Source of the DNA: Polychytrium aggregatum | Lineage: Eukaryota; Chytridiomycota; Chytridiomycetes; Polychytriales | Assembly: GCF_025602895.1 (NCBI RefSeq) | Contig: NW_026516352.1 | Coordinates: 32,582-96,581, forward strand | Length of the DNA: 64,000 bases | Direction of reading: 5' to 3' | Shown: positions 32,789-42,849 of the stretch, piece by piece | Layout: the number at the start of each line of letters is the position of its first letter | Position numbering within the stretch: position 1 is the stretch's first letter | Program-made: the position numbers and the translations under genes | Notes under the pieces: generated by a model | The model's database searches: none | What the model saw: the letters and a program-made list of their open reading frames with translations, nothing else | Told to the model about the DNA's origin: nothing

Positions 32789-33682
32789 TCACATCTGACC
32801 CCTGTACGAAAGCGATGGTCGAGATCCGAGTCGGGCCGAACGCCTGGGGTCGGGCCTACCAGTCGCACTGCTCAGCGATCGTCTCGCGGAAAAGTCATTC
32901 GGACGGGGGGTCGACGGCATACTGGGGCGACGGTGCGCACCGCTCAGGGATCGTCTGGGTTGTGTGGTAGTCAGGACACTGGGGCGGCGGGAGCTGGTCG
33001 AGCGTCGCAGGGTATTGCCGGCATTCAACGAACGTCTTGAAGCACCGAAAGCGGAGGTCGAAGAACTCGGGCGACTGAGCGACGAAACACTACGTCCAAG
33101 CGACGGTCGTCGGTTCAGGGTTTGAGACGACCTTGGTTCATATGGAACCCGTCTGCGGCTATTGATCTCGGGAGTGTAATCGGTCTGGTCGTTGTTGGCG
33201 CTTTGCTGGAGTTGATCGATGGATGCCGCACGCGAGCGATGCCCCCATGCATCCGATTCGGCATTGGACGACTTGGACAACGAACTCCAGAGACCCCATC
33301 TGCTTCCAGTGTGCTTGGGCTCGGAAGACGAAGAAGAAGCAGCGGCGTTGCTGTACATACTCGATCCAGAGCTCCAGCGGCTCAGCGGAGTAGCTCGGTC
33401 TTCGTTTGCCTGGCCAGGGACAACGGTGTCGTCTTGTTCGGTGTTATCGCCATAGGTCGGGGGTCTGACGGGTGTGACATAGTTCGGGATGTTGCGATTG
33501 CTACCCTTGCGCTCGAGGAGATTGTACTTTGACGTGGGAGTCGACATTCGTCCGGGGGGCACTTGGGAACGCAAGCGCAATGAGCGCCGGTGGTTGTTGT
33601 GGTTGTTGGTCGTGGGTTGGTTCTGTTCGCGGGCGTATTCTTCACCCTGCTCTTGTGTCATAAGAAAGAGGTCGACACCCAT
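32789..33682 (-). CDS. Ser/Arg-rich low-complexity protein
   Basis: About 297 residues from ATG 33682 (MGVDLFLMTQEQGEEYA). The frame is open further upstream, but that part is hydrophobic and less protein-like. An Asn/His/Arg-rich stretch is followed by many basic-Ser motifs (RRSLRLRS, RRPSLGRSVSSLSRPSSS, RRSLSGAHRRPS), which look like phosphorylation sites for basophilic kinases. Probably intrinsically disordered. No catalytic domain seen. It may continue into the 32446-32757 frame. Confidence 0.55.
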   Translation of the reverse strand: MGVDLFLMTQEQGEEYAREQNQPTTNNHNNHRRSLRLRSQVPPGRMSTPTSKYNLLERKGSNRNIPNYVTPVRPPTYGDNTEQDDTVVPGQANEDRATPLSRWSSGSSMYSNAAASSSSSEPKHTGSRWGLWSSLSKSSNAESDAWGHRSRAASIDQLQQSANNDQTDYTPEINSRRRVPYEPRSSQTLNRRPSLGRSVSSLSRPSSSTSAFGASRRSLNAGNTLRRSTSSRRPSVLTTTQPRRSLSGAHRRPSMPSTPRPNDFSARRSLSSATGRPDPRRSARLGSRPSLSYRGQM

Positions 33683-33881
33683 GACTGGTTGTATGCAGTA
33701 TATGAAGTTGCTGCATAACACCAGAGAAAAAAAACGCACGATGGCATTTCTCACAGCACTGATGGCGAGGAAGGAAACAGGGTGCACATTGGAGTCAGAA
33801 ACACACGAAGCCGCGGTAGCAGATGGGCTTCGATGTACTTGTCCTGAAGCGTTGTGTGTGGCGGGGTCACATAGACCTGCC

Positions 33882-34311
33882 GAAAAATGCAAAAGTACCT
33901 TTGTACCACCCTGCGTGCATCGACCACCGCCGGGTTCACTGGTTGATTCGTGACGCTGGCTCATGGAGTGGTTGTTTTGTTACTGACTTGATGATCTCTG
34001 ATCGCATCATCGAGTCGTTCCCACACCATAACTACTCTATCACTCTTTCTACTCAGATACCATGGAGGGAGCTATCGACCTGTTGAACAGATCGGCGGTG
34101 CCTCTTGCAGGCCCAAGCCCGATTCTGAACTATATATTTTCAGAAAAAGAGATATATATATACCACAGATACAAAAACGGCTGTATTGACGTCCGCGGCA
34201 CCGCAGCACCGCCGATGATCCTCAATTGAACTCAATCAAGAGAGATATCATATATCACTACTCACTATCATTCAATTCAAGAGAGAGTATGGAGTACTTA
34301 CTCTCTCCATG
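33882..34311. repeat. 430-bp direct repeat, copy 1
   Basis: Nearly identical to 34409-34838 at an offset of about 527 bp; the only difference noticed is one extra A near 33891. Includes AT-rich stretches (GATATATATATACC) and ends with the inverted repeat GAGAGAGTA...TACTCTCTC, which could form a short hairpin. No gene seen. Confidence 0.9.
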
Positions 34312-34408
34312 TCTGATTTGAAGAGATGACTTGCTGTCCAGTCTTGGCTATGGAGTGTAGCATATGGGCCAGTTGACTTTGGCGGCGGTGGGTCCTGCAT
34401 CGACCCGC

Positions 34409-34838
34409 TGAAAAATGCAAAGTACCTTTGTACCACCCTGCGTGCATCGACCACCGCCGGGTTCACTGGTTGATTCGTGACGCTGGCTCATGGAGTGGTT
34501 GTTTTGTTACTGACTTGATGATCTCTGATCGCATCATCGAGTCGTTCCCACACCATAACTACTCTATCACTCTTTCTACTCAGATACCATGGAGGGAGCT
34601 ATCGACCTGTTGAACAGATCGGCGGTGCCTCTTGCAGGCCCAAGCCCGATTCTGAACTATATATTTTCAGAAAAAGAGATATATATATACCACAGATACA
34701 AAAACGGCTGTATTGACGTCCGCGGCACCGCAGCACCGCCGATGATCCTCAATTGAACTCAATCAAGAGAGATATCATATATCACTACTCACTATCATTC
34801 AATTCAAGAGAGAGTATGGAGTACTTACTCTCTCCATG
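34409..34838. repeat. 430-bp direct repeat, copy 2
   Basis: Second copy of 33882-34311, separated by about 97 bp of unrelated sequence. Near-identity implies a recent duplication. No transposon ends or ORF recognised. Confidence 0.9.
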
Positions 34839-35599
34839 GTCAATGTCCAGAAGGTGATCACTCCCGGTTTATACCAGAGTGAACGTGAAACCCAACGACC
34901 AGCCACCAGAAGCAGCAGGTCGTCGGGTTGCTCTCAAATCAACAGCATGAGGGCTCCCAATCCCGGGATGGTGTCGACATGGATATGGTGGCGTGTGCAT
35001 ACAGATGCCGACTTACCTGGGGCCACGGACTATCGGGATCAGTGGTTCGTCACAGCAACGACGTCTCGCATAAAAGGAAAACGAGCCATATGGTTAGAAT
35101 CGGCAGCGCTCTGGATGGTGGATACCAGATACCCAACCAAAATGCTCAAGAGACGCCTGCAACGTGACGGATACTTACGTGGGGGGAATGGTTGTCTCCC
35201 TTGTGTCTCTGGCCTAGCCAGTGCGATAGATATGCCGAAATCTGACTCCAATGAAAATGAAGACGCATGGAAACGTCTCGGTTTCGCCAGACAGCGACCG
35301 AGGTCACATCTGGGTCAACGTCGAAGATCCACGGAAAATCATCCCCATGAAAGCCAGGCCAGCATAAACGACCCCAGTAACGTCATCGTCAGGACCACAA
35401 GGGATGGAGAAGCCCGAGAGGCCGGGGGGCGGGCGGGGCTTTTGGCTTGCGGGCCGGCCGGTGACACGAAAGAAAAACCGTCCACGTGCGACACGTGGAT
35501 GGCCACATTCTGGCTGACCTTCGCGTATCTTCCAGGCGGACAGCCCCAACAAGCCAGCCACCACAGGGCCTTCATGCCACCACCCCTCCATCATCGAAC
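34839..35599 (+). other. Possible gene of short exons upstream of K4 (unresolved)
   Basis: No single ORF is convincing. Three protein-like stretches occur on the plus strand in different frames: around 34880-34945 (VNVKPNDQPPEAAG...), around 35108-35165 (ALDGGYQIPNQNAQETPA), and around 35228-35370 (MKTHGNVSVSPDSDRGHIW..., ending in TAA). Splice-like dinucleotides lie between them. Consensus-like donors also occur on the minus strand (ACTTAC at 34823, 35011 and 35173), so the direction is uncertain. I cannot give a model. Confidence 0.3.
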
Positions 35600-37626
35600 A
35601 TGTGGGAAGAAGACGAAGACATCGATATTTCCGGCCCCCTCTACCCTTGCCGTGTCTTGGAGAAGGGGAGCGTGCGAACATCCCGAAAGTCGGTCGATGT
35701 CTTGAAATCGAGTCCAACGACCAGGGTTGTCGTCGGGACATACCAGGGCCAAGCCGTCGCCATCAAGCGGTTTCAGAAGCCACCATATTCGAAGCATAAC
35801 CCTTTGGTCGCCTTCAACTGGGAAGTCAAGGTATGGGCCGAACTCAACCATCCCAGGATATCGAAGCTTATCGGCATCTACTTTTCCAGCGGTATAGCAA
35901 TGACGGTGTCCCAGCTCGAGGTGAACAGGGACCTTGTCACCTTCATGTTCACACACCCTCCGGTTGAGCTCCCTATCAAGGTCCGATGGATGGCGGATAT
36001 AGCAAGGGGTCTTGAGTACCTTCATGCAAATCGATTCGTCCATGGAGACATCAAGCCCACCCACGCCCTCCTGGACGACCAACTGCGTGTCAGCCTGATA
36101 GATTTTGTTTGCGCTTTCAAGATCCGCGAGGGTCTAGAAGGCAATTCCATGATCGAGAACAAGGAATTCGACCCCTTTGGAACCTACGAGTATATGGCCC
36201 CGGAGTTGGTCCGGAGCCATATTCCTTTGTGTCCAAACTTCAACTCTGATGTCTACGCTGTTGGTGTCTCTTGCTGCGAAATCCTGCTCGATGGCAGAGA
36301 CGCATGGGACGAACCAGTCGATGATATCGACACAATCCGTCGATTCCACCAGGCCTCCAAGCGACCGACCATATCCGGAGGAATCGACCGTCGGCTTCGA
36401 CGCATTATTGAAGACTGTCTCTCGGTCAAGGCAACAACTCGACCCAGTTCCGCTGACCTGCATTCTAGGTTCATGGAATTACTCGACACCCATGACGAAA
36501 CATCGTCAGCGCCACCCAGCGTTCCGCCTTCGGAAACGAGTGTTGAAACTCAAGCCCGACTCGACCCCGAAGATCAATTCTTTGATGCCGACGGCGAGTT
36601 CATCGACATGGAACCAGAGGGCCTTGAAGAAGGTGAAATCGTCGAGGAGTATATCCACACAGGCGAGGCCATGCATGTTGATTCAGGTACGTCACATAGC
36701 ATATTCGACCACTTTCGATATCCCAACTCACTCGACCAATTGATGATTGTGGTACTCACCTAGACCAAGATACCATTGTCGATGATCCGATGAAGAGACT
36801 GACCACTGCCCTGCAAAACGAGTCATTCTCCGATGCTATGGAAATCATCGAAGGACTCGACACATCGCAACCCGACACGTACACCAGCGATTCCTGGACA
36901 GATGTATTTTCCGCCTGCAAGGAGAAGGATGACGAGCAACAGAGATTCAAGAGGTGGGAACTTGGATACGCCTTCATCCTTGGATGGCTCTATCATCTTG
37001 GATTGGGAACCGAGCAGGACAACAAGCTTGCAACAAACTCCTGGTTTCGGGTCTCCAATTTCTCAAACCAAGACGACCTCCTTTCCAAAGCGCTCAAGTC
37101 AATGGCAGATCTGTTGAAGAATTGGTGTCAGTGTTTGGGCATCGGCATCCGGGAAAACTGGGGACATGTACATTCGTTTGAAGCTTCGATGGAGCAAAAC
37201 CGAGCGACCTGGGAATCGTATCCGGAAATCCGTTGGCTGTCGATCTGGTGTCGCTTCGCCTCGAGACGCTCTACCTTTGCCAGAATTATCCTCATTCAAT
37301 GTCACTCCCTGGGCTTTGGGACTGAACGCTCCAACGATACCGCCATCGGTATGGCGTGTGAACTCGTCGATAGAGAACCCACCAATGAAGCTGCCCGCGC
37401 GGTCCTCGGAGAGCTCTACTTCGCTCAATGCAACTACGAACGAGCAATCGCAAATTTGATACAGGCTACGAGCTTCCCCAAGGCCCGATATTTGCTCGGT
37501 CAATGCTTCGAACACGGATACGGAGTCACCGCCAACGCCAAAATGGCTCTCTTTCACTACAAAAGCAAGCCCGCTTCCAAATACCAACCCAGCCGTGAGC
37601 GAGTGGTTGGCCTCAGTGTCCAGTGA
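35600..37626 (+). CDS. Protein kinase-Sel1 repeat protein K4 (two exons, intact)
   Basis: Exons 35600-36686 and 36764-37626; the 77-bp intron has borders GTACGT...CACCTAG and splits a codon after 1 nt, giving 649 residues. Kinase motifs: AVAIKRF (Lys), HGDIKPTHALL (HRD to HGD, Asp kept), IDFVCAF (DFG to DFV), YMAPELV (APE). The altered DFG makes activity uncertain. An acidic linker (about 310-370) precedes Sel1-like repeats (FILGWLYHLGLGTEQD, IQCHSLGFGTERS, YLLGQCFEHGYGVTANA). Architecture matches split gene K3 exon for exon, so K4 is the undamaged reference for that gene. ATG 35600 (MWEEDEDIDIS) is preferred over upstream in-frame codons. Confidence 0.88.
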
Positions 37627-37676
37627 GTCTTTCAATATATTTTTTTGTACCCAAAACGTTCAGCAACACCATCCTT

Positions 37677-38180
37677 TCACTCTGTGAACCCAAACCCACA
37701 CAGTCGCAGGTGGTCCTTCAGGGAGCCGACATACTCGGCAGTTAACGTCCGAGCAGCAGTGCGCCCCCCCGCCCGGATATGTCGTCTTATGACGGCGAAC
37801 GCTGGATTCTCTTGCTTCTTCCAGTTTATGGCATGATCGGCATCCCGGGTGTGGTCTCCTGGATCCGACGCACTCTCGCGTGTGCGCGGGCCTTCATCGT
37901 CATCGACGGACATGTCGTTGCTGGTGTCGACCACATCGCCCGTGACATTGTCAATTTCCATTGAGTCTGTGGTATTGCCATCAGACGCAATGTAGGCGGC
38001 GATGCGCTGGAGGACTTCGGCTGGGACGGCGGATAGGTTGAGGATCACACCGTTGTCGTTGAACGACAGCGGGACATTGGCCTCTTTGAGGATGCCAAAG
38101 ACGTAATACTGCTGCTCGATACTGGCATTCTCCACGAGCGACTTGAGCGACGACGGGTTCATGGTGGGGTACTGGCTCAT
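37677..38180 (-). CDS. Small protein with a helical N-terminal domain, possibly NET-like
   Basis: About 167 residues from ATG 38180 (MSQYPTMNPSSLKSLVE); ATG 38162 is an alternative. The segment YYVFGILKEANVPLSFNDNG followed by VILNLSAVPAEVLQRIAAYI resembles the second half of a NET domain (short helix, acidic turn, then a hydrophobic-x-L pattern and a helix), as in BET proteins. This is similarity by eye only. An acidic, disordered middle and a basic C-terminus follow. It is convergent with K4 (stops 50 bp apart). Confidence 0.55.
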   Translation of the reverse strand: MSQYPTMNPSSLKSLVENASIEQQYYVFGILKEANVPLSFNDNGVILNLSAVPAEVLQRIAAYIASDGNTTDSMEIDNVTGDVVDTSNDMSVDDDEGPRTRESASDPGDHTRDADHAINWKKQENPAFAVIRRHIRAGGRTAARTLTAEYVGSLKDHLRLCGFGFTE

Positions 38181-38970
38181 ACAAACACACTGGAACGATA
38201 TGCTTACTGCAAACGCACGAAAGAATGTGGATTCCACCTGGTTTCACCCATCCCAACACAGCACCCCCATCACACAAGTCTGGTTTATTGTGGCGCAGCG
38301 CATATACAGTCAAGCAGTCATGCAGGCTTTTGATGCGATCTGTTCAGTTCAAAGGGAATTTTTGGTCATCGTGGTGCACCATTCTGAGTTCCAAAAGACG
38401 CTGCAAATCAATACATACCTCGACAGAGCACGTTCAGGACCAGGGTCATCCATGAAGGCTGCACCCTTTGCGTCCAAAGAGGACTTGCTACCACGTACAC
38501 CCCATCAAATACATGATGGGGTGCGCCCCCAGCGTCCGAAGCCGTTCGGGGCATTTGGTGACTTGGATTGAGTCATGCATGTTGGGGACTTGGAGTGGGT
38601 GATCGCTTGCGACTTGCGAAAGGACCTCCTGACCATGATGGATTTGGCCCGGACCGGTCTGTTGTCAGTGCAACCATAAACACATCCACGAAGGCTGTGT
38701 GTTGTCGTCTGATCCAGTGTCCGTGGCCACTGGTATACAGACTTGTCACCGTGCGCCTATGACGCACGCAGTCTCAAACGTCAAAGAGCCGTTTGAGCGC
38801 ACATCTTGTCGTCGATGCCATGATCGGTCGTGCGATCGCTGATGGCGGTTGGTTTGCTGTGGCTTGAATCTTGCGACATGACTACCTGGTGTCATGGATT
38901 CACATTCCGTAACTTCACTTGAGTGGCTTCACGAACAACGACTTCACTAACAACGGCTTCATTAACGATG
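38181..38970. other. Region without a recognised gene; diverged repeat unit
   Basis: No supported ORF. 38575-38770 contains a diverged copy of the unit tandemly repeated at 38971-39669 (shared features: ACCATAAACACA, GGCTGTGT-TTGTCGTC, CCACTGGTATACAGAC). Near 38920-38970 is a short run of 15-bp imperfect repeats (ACTTCACTAACAACGGCTTC). Confidence 0.6.
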
Positions 38971-39669
38971 ACTTCAACTTATCAGGTTCCTTGCGGCTTG
39001 TGACTCGACCACCCGGCCGCTACGAATAGGGCCCGGAACCATAAACATCATGCAACCATGAACACACCCACAAGGGCTGTGTTTTGTCGTCAGATCCCAA
39101 TGTCCGTAGCCATTGGAATGCAGACTAGCCACCATGCGTCTGTCTTGGTACGCATGTAGCCCCGAGCGTCTGGGTAGCCGATCGGGAACAACACTCCTAG
39201 GAATTTGATGACATGGCTTCACTATGAAGACTTCAACTTATCAAGTTCCTTGCTGCTTGTGACTCGACCACCCGGCCGCTACGAATAGGGCCCGGAACCA
39301 TAAACATCATGCAACCATGAACACACCCACAAGGGCTGTGTTTTGTCGTCAGATCCCAATGTCCGTAGCCATTGGAATGCAGACTAGCCACCATGCGTCT
39401 GTCTTGGTACGCATGTAGCCCCGAGCGTCTGGGTAGCCGATCGGGAACAACACTCCTAGGAATTTTGATGACATAGCTTCACGAACAACGGCTTCACTAT
39501 GAAGACTTCAACTTATCAAGTTCCTTGCTGCTTGTGACTCGACCACCCGGCCGCTACGAATAGGGCCCGGAACCATAAACATCATGCAACCATGAACACA
39601 CCCACAAGGGCTGTGTTTTGTCGTCAGATCCCAATGTCCGTAGCCATTGGAATGCAGACTAGCCACCAT
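38971..39669. repeat. Tandem repeat, unit about 260-275 bp, 2.6 copies
   Basis: Units start at about 38971, 39230 and 39505 with CTTCAACTTATCA(A/G)GTTCC; each contains CCGCTACGAATAGGGCCCGG and ATGCAGACTAGCCACCATGC. Copies are nearly identical except for small indels (the third unit starts after a 15-bp insertion). Short ORFs within are repeated artefacts. Confidence 0.9.
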
Positions 39670-40092
39670 GCACCGTGAGGCGCTCCCAGTCACGAACGTC
39701 AAAGAGCCGATCGCTTTGGGGTTGACTGGGAAACCCGCAAACCCAGCGATCGCGAAGGAGGTGTCCGTCATATAGCCCCACAGATCCTACGTCGTCCGGC
39801 GGACACGGCCGGCGGCGACTGGCGGAGTCTGCTATCTCCACACCCTGCCGCAGCCGGACATCTGCCAGGACCATCAGCTGACCCATGTCCACCATACTCA
39901 CCCAATGAGCGCCGATCGGAACTTGGTATCTCCGCCGGTGGAGGTGGCTCTGAATAGACCCCTCCTCCAGGAATGAACCACACAATTGATACCTCGTGAC
40001 GCGTGCTGTGCTGACAGGTCAGCCGCGGTCGGCGGCACAGGGACGACAACAGCAACCCGCCGGAGCAACGGGGGTAGAGAAGGAGCAAATGG
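39670..40092. other. Intergenic region, nothing recognised
   Basis: Between the tandem array and the 3' end of X1. No coding signal or RNA gene I can support; GC-rich with scattered short ORFs in all frames. Confidence 0.5.
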
Positions 40093-41113
40093 TCACATGA
40101 TGGTGTATTGGTCGAACACTCCGGGGAAGCGCTTGACGAAGTCATCCCAGCGGGTAATGGAGTTGTTGATAGAGAAGCGCTGGATGAGGATGACCGTGAT
40201 ATAGGGCAAGAGCGCTTCGGCATAATCCATTCTGGTGATGGGGTAGCGATAGGGTGGGGGTTGATCGCGCATCTGGCTGAAGACCAGTTGATCAACGGCA
40301 ATCTGGCGTTGGCGTCGAAGCGTGGGGATAAGTGAATACTCCCCGATTCTGCCACGGTGCTTCTTGATGAGCTTCCAGTTTTTGAACCAGTCGTCGATCA
40401 AGACAGCACACTGCTTGAAGAGCTTCTTCTCCATGCTCTGAATGTCAAAGTCTCGCATCCCACATCGGATGTGTCTGACTTGCATCGATGCGGTGAGTGC
40501 GGGAGTGCGCTGAACAATGTCACGCAAGCCAATATATCGCAGAGATACATTTGGGCGGTGTTTGCAGCTCTGATCGACGTCGACGTGCGGAAAGAGCGTG
40601 TCCGGGTTGATGTTCTTGAAGCCGTGATCGATCGTCAGCTGAGAATAGTGTCGAATGAACACTGGTCTGGGTGGACGCACCAAGACACCAGGCGGGGGCG
40701 AATCAACCACCGTAGCACTCTGCCTGGTGGGCGAATTCATGGGGGATGGGGACGGGAGAGTGATCGGAGAAACCGAAGGAGTGGACGGGCTCATGCCAAA
40801 GGTGGGAGTGAGAGGAGATGATCCGCCGATCATATTACCACGGCGCTCGACCGTTGCGGCAGTCGATGGACCGGGGCGGCATGGAGAGGAGCTACTACTG
40901 AGACGATCGCCCCCCTGGTCAAGGACTGAGAACGATATCATAAGTTAGGATACACATAGCGTTCCAACGAGCTGGCGAGCGATTAGATCAACGCATACCG
41001 TCCATCCAATCGCTGGAGAGTCTTCTCTTCTTGGGCGGCATTCTCATGGGCTCTTGATCGAGGCGATCGCTCGCAGCACCGGACAAGAGACGCTGTCTTC
41101 TGGTCATCATCAT
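40093..41113 (-). CDS. Unknown protein X1 (two exons), paralogue of X2
   Basis: Exons 41113-40999 and 40925-40093; the 73-bp intron (GTATGC...CTAAC...CTCAG) preserves frame for a 315-residue product. The N-terminus has a nuclear-localisation-like PPKKRRL, then a Ser/Pro-rich region (SPLTPTFGMSPSTPSVSP), then a C-terminal domain of about 180 residues shared with X2: HGFKNINPDTLFPHVD, LRDIVQRTPALTA, and MDYAEALLPYITVILIQRF. I do not recognise the domain. The neighbour X2 has the same order (low-complexity region then this domain), so these look like a tandem family. Confidence 0.75.
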
Positions 41114-41527
41114 TGGAGGATGGCTGGATGGGTCGACAAAGGGCGAAGGGTGAAGGGTGAAGGGTGAGGGTGAAGGCTGGATGGGAAGGCGGCTGGGGAG
41201 CGGACTTGATTTATATCCCCGCAGGCCGCTCGACGCTCACATGATACACCCACCCCACCACTCGGACACTCACATCCTCACGATCCCCCCCACACAGAGC
41301 GGACATGTTGTTGCTCCCGCGCATGGCAGTTCACACGGATACTGATTGTGTATTTTTTTGGATTTTTCTACTGATTTTTCTACTGAATAAGAGCGCTGAA
41401 AGGGGCGCTGGATTGGAGTACTGAATGGGGGTACTGAATGGGGGTACTGAACAAGAGCGCTGAATTGTGGTACTGAATTGGGGTACTGAATGTTATGAAG
41501 AAATAAAGGCTACGAATAGAAGGCTGA
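41114..41527. other. Intergenic region with short GGGTACTGAAT-type repeats
   Basis: Separates X2 (3' end) from X1 (5' end). 41386-41496 is a run of imperfect 18-20 bp repeats built on GGGGTACTGAATGG and AAGAGCGCTGAA. 41140-41175 carries a purine-rich GGGTGAAGGGTGAAGG repeat that may be part of the X1 promoter region. Confidence 0.7.
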
Positions 41528-42794
41528 TCAATCCAGGCGAATGGCGTTTGCATACTTGGACGAGAAACTCCTCCAGCCACTCCTGTAGCCGTCGTTCTTG
41601 ATCATACGATCGTAGTTGAGCATGCGGAAGAGGATGACAGCAATGTACGGGGCGAGGACGGGATGGTACTTCGAGAAACCATTTCTAGTTTCGAAGAACG
41701 GAGTGGGAATAAACACTGTCGAATGATCACGATATAAGTCAAATTTGTGGGTTTGGACAAATTCGAAGACGATTCTGTCACAATAACCATAGATACCACC
41801 ACTCCAATGAGAAGTGGATTTGAAATCGACATAGAGTGCGAGCAACTCTGGATTCTGAAGAACAATGTCCTTGACGGTCAACATCGGTTCAGTGTTGCGG
41901 CGTCTCTGTTCATTCGACTCGGTGATGGCTTGACGAAGGAAGGTCGTGTCGATATCTGAAAACACAGTGTCAACATTGACATCCTTGAAGTGACACACTA
42001 TCTTACAACGGGCTGGATTTTGATACAAATATGTTAGGATATCGTGAGGCGTTACTCACGGACAACATGTAGGTGCGCCGTGCACGGAGCAATCTCGACT
42101 TACATCGTGTGTACTTGTCATTGTCGCCTTCGTGGCGCTTCTTGGAAGCGGACACATCGTTCATATCGCGAACATGCTTTCGAGGCTGGTCACGACCATC
42201 TTCATCGGCTTCAACTGGGGCCGGGCGCTTGGGCGCAGGACGAGCGGACATGTCGCGACGGTCATCTTCAGTGGGCGTGGGGGAAGCATAGCCACTTGCA
42301 GCAGCGTTGGCTGCTGGGGCCCGAACGCCTTGGGCCGATGGAGGGGCGGCGGGTTCGGCAACGACAGAAGGTACTGGAGCCGCACCACTGTCGGTGAAGT
42401 CGGGATCGCGAGCTCCAGCAGCCCCGAAGGTAGGAGCGGTGGGTTGATCGGGCTGAACCGTCGTAGCGGGTTCGGCAACGGTAGGGAACGCGGCTAAGAT
42501 ATCGTCCAAGTGGAGGGAGTCGACGGAGATTGGGTCACTGGAATCGGTAGCTCCAAAGTCAGGAGCATGAGGGGCGGCATGCGCGAAGGCATGAGCCGAG
42601 GGAGCAGGCGGATTCCTGGGAGCAGGATCGGGGCCAGGGGGAGGACAACCGGGGGCGACCGAAGAAGCCGTCTTCTCATCGGCGATTGGAACGCATGGCC
42701 AGCTTGCGGATACAGGTGCTGGTCTCGATGATCTCGTGGTTAATAACCTGAATGAACTCCGGGCTCGCGAAGGAGGGATTGGCGATGGTATCAT
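41528..42794 (-). CDS. Unknown protein X2, paralogue of X1; 5' end uncertain
   Basis: Exons 42794-42056 and 42012-41528 with a 43-bp intron (GTAACG...CCTAAC...CCAG); the frame is kept, 407 residues if ATG 42794 is the start. A Pro/Ala-rich disordered region (residues 1-180) with acidic/basic patches (PRKHVRDMNDVSASKKRHEG) precedes the X1-like domain: HFKDVNVDTVFSDID, VKDIVLQNPELLALYV, HPVLAPYIAVILFRML. The proposed start is only 13 bp from the transposon at 42810, and gene Y, interrupted by that transposon, runs into this region in another frame. X2 may really be the 3' part of Y joined by an intron I could not define. Confidence 0.65.
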
Positions 42795-42807
42795 TCCTGA
42801 CTTGCGA
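42676..42807 (-). pseudogene. Gene Y, 3' fragment left of the transposon
   Basis: Joined across a single TA to 46607-47191, this continues the Y frame for 43 codons (SQVRNDTIANPSFASPEFIQ, then an amphipathic helical stretch) to TGA at 42676. It overlaps the start of X2 in a different frame; either Y ends here or an intron leads into the X2 frame. Confidence 0.6.
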
Positions 42808-42809
42808 TA

Positions 42810-42836
42810 CAGTCAAACCAGAAAGAAACGGGACAG
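42810..42836. repeat. Terminal inverted repeat, left (Fanzor side)
   Basis: 27 bp beginning CAGTCAAACCAG, preceded by TA. Identical over 26 of 27 positions to the repeat at 60176-60202. Confidence 0.92.
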
Positions 42837-42849
42837 TCACTTCCTGGCA

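Noticed and set aside
34836-35705. 289-codon ORF upstream of K4
   Set aside because: Mixed composition, overlaps the K4 start in another frame, and parts of other frames within it look more protein-like.
38971-39669. CRISPR array
   Set aside because: The repeats are 260-275 bp head-to-tail without unique spacers, and the sequence is eukaryotic.
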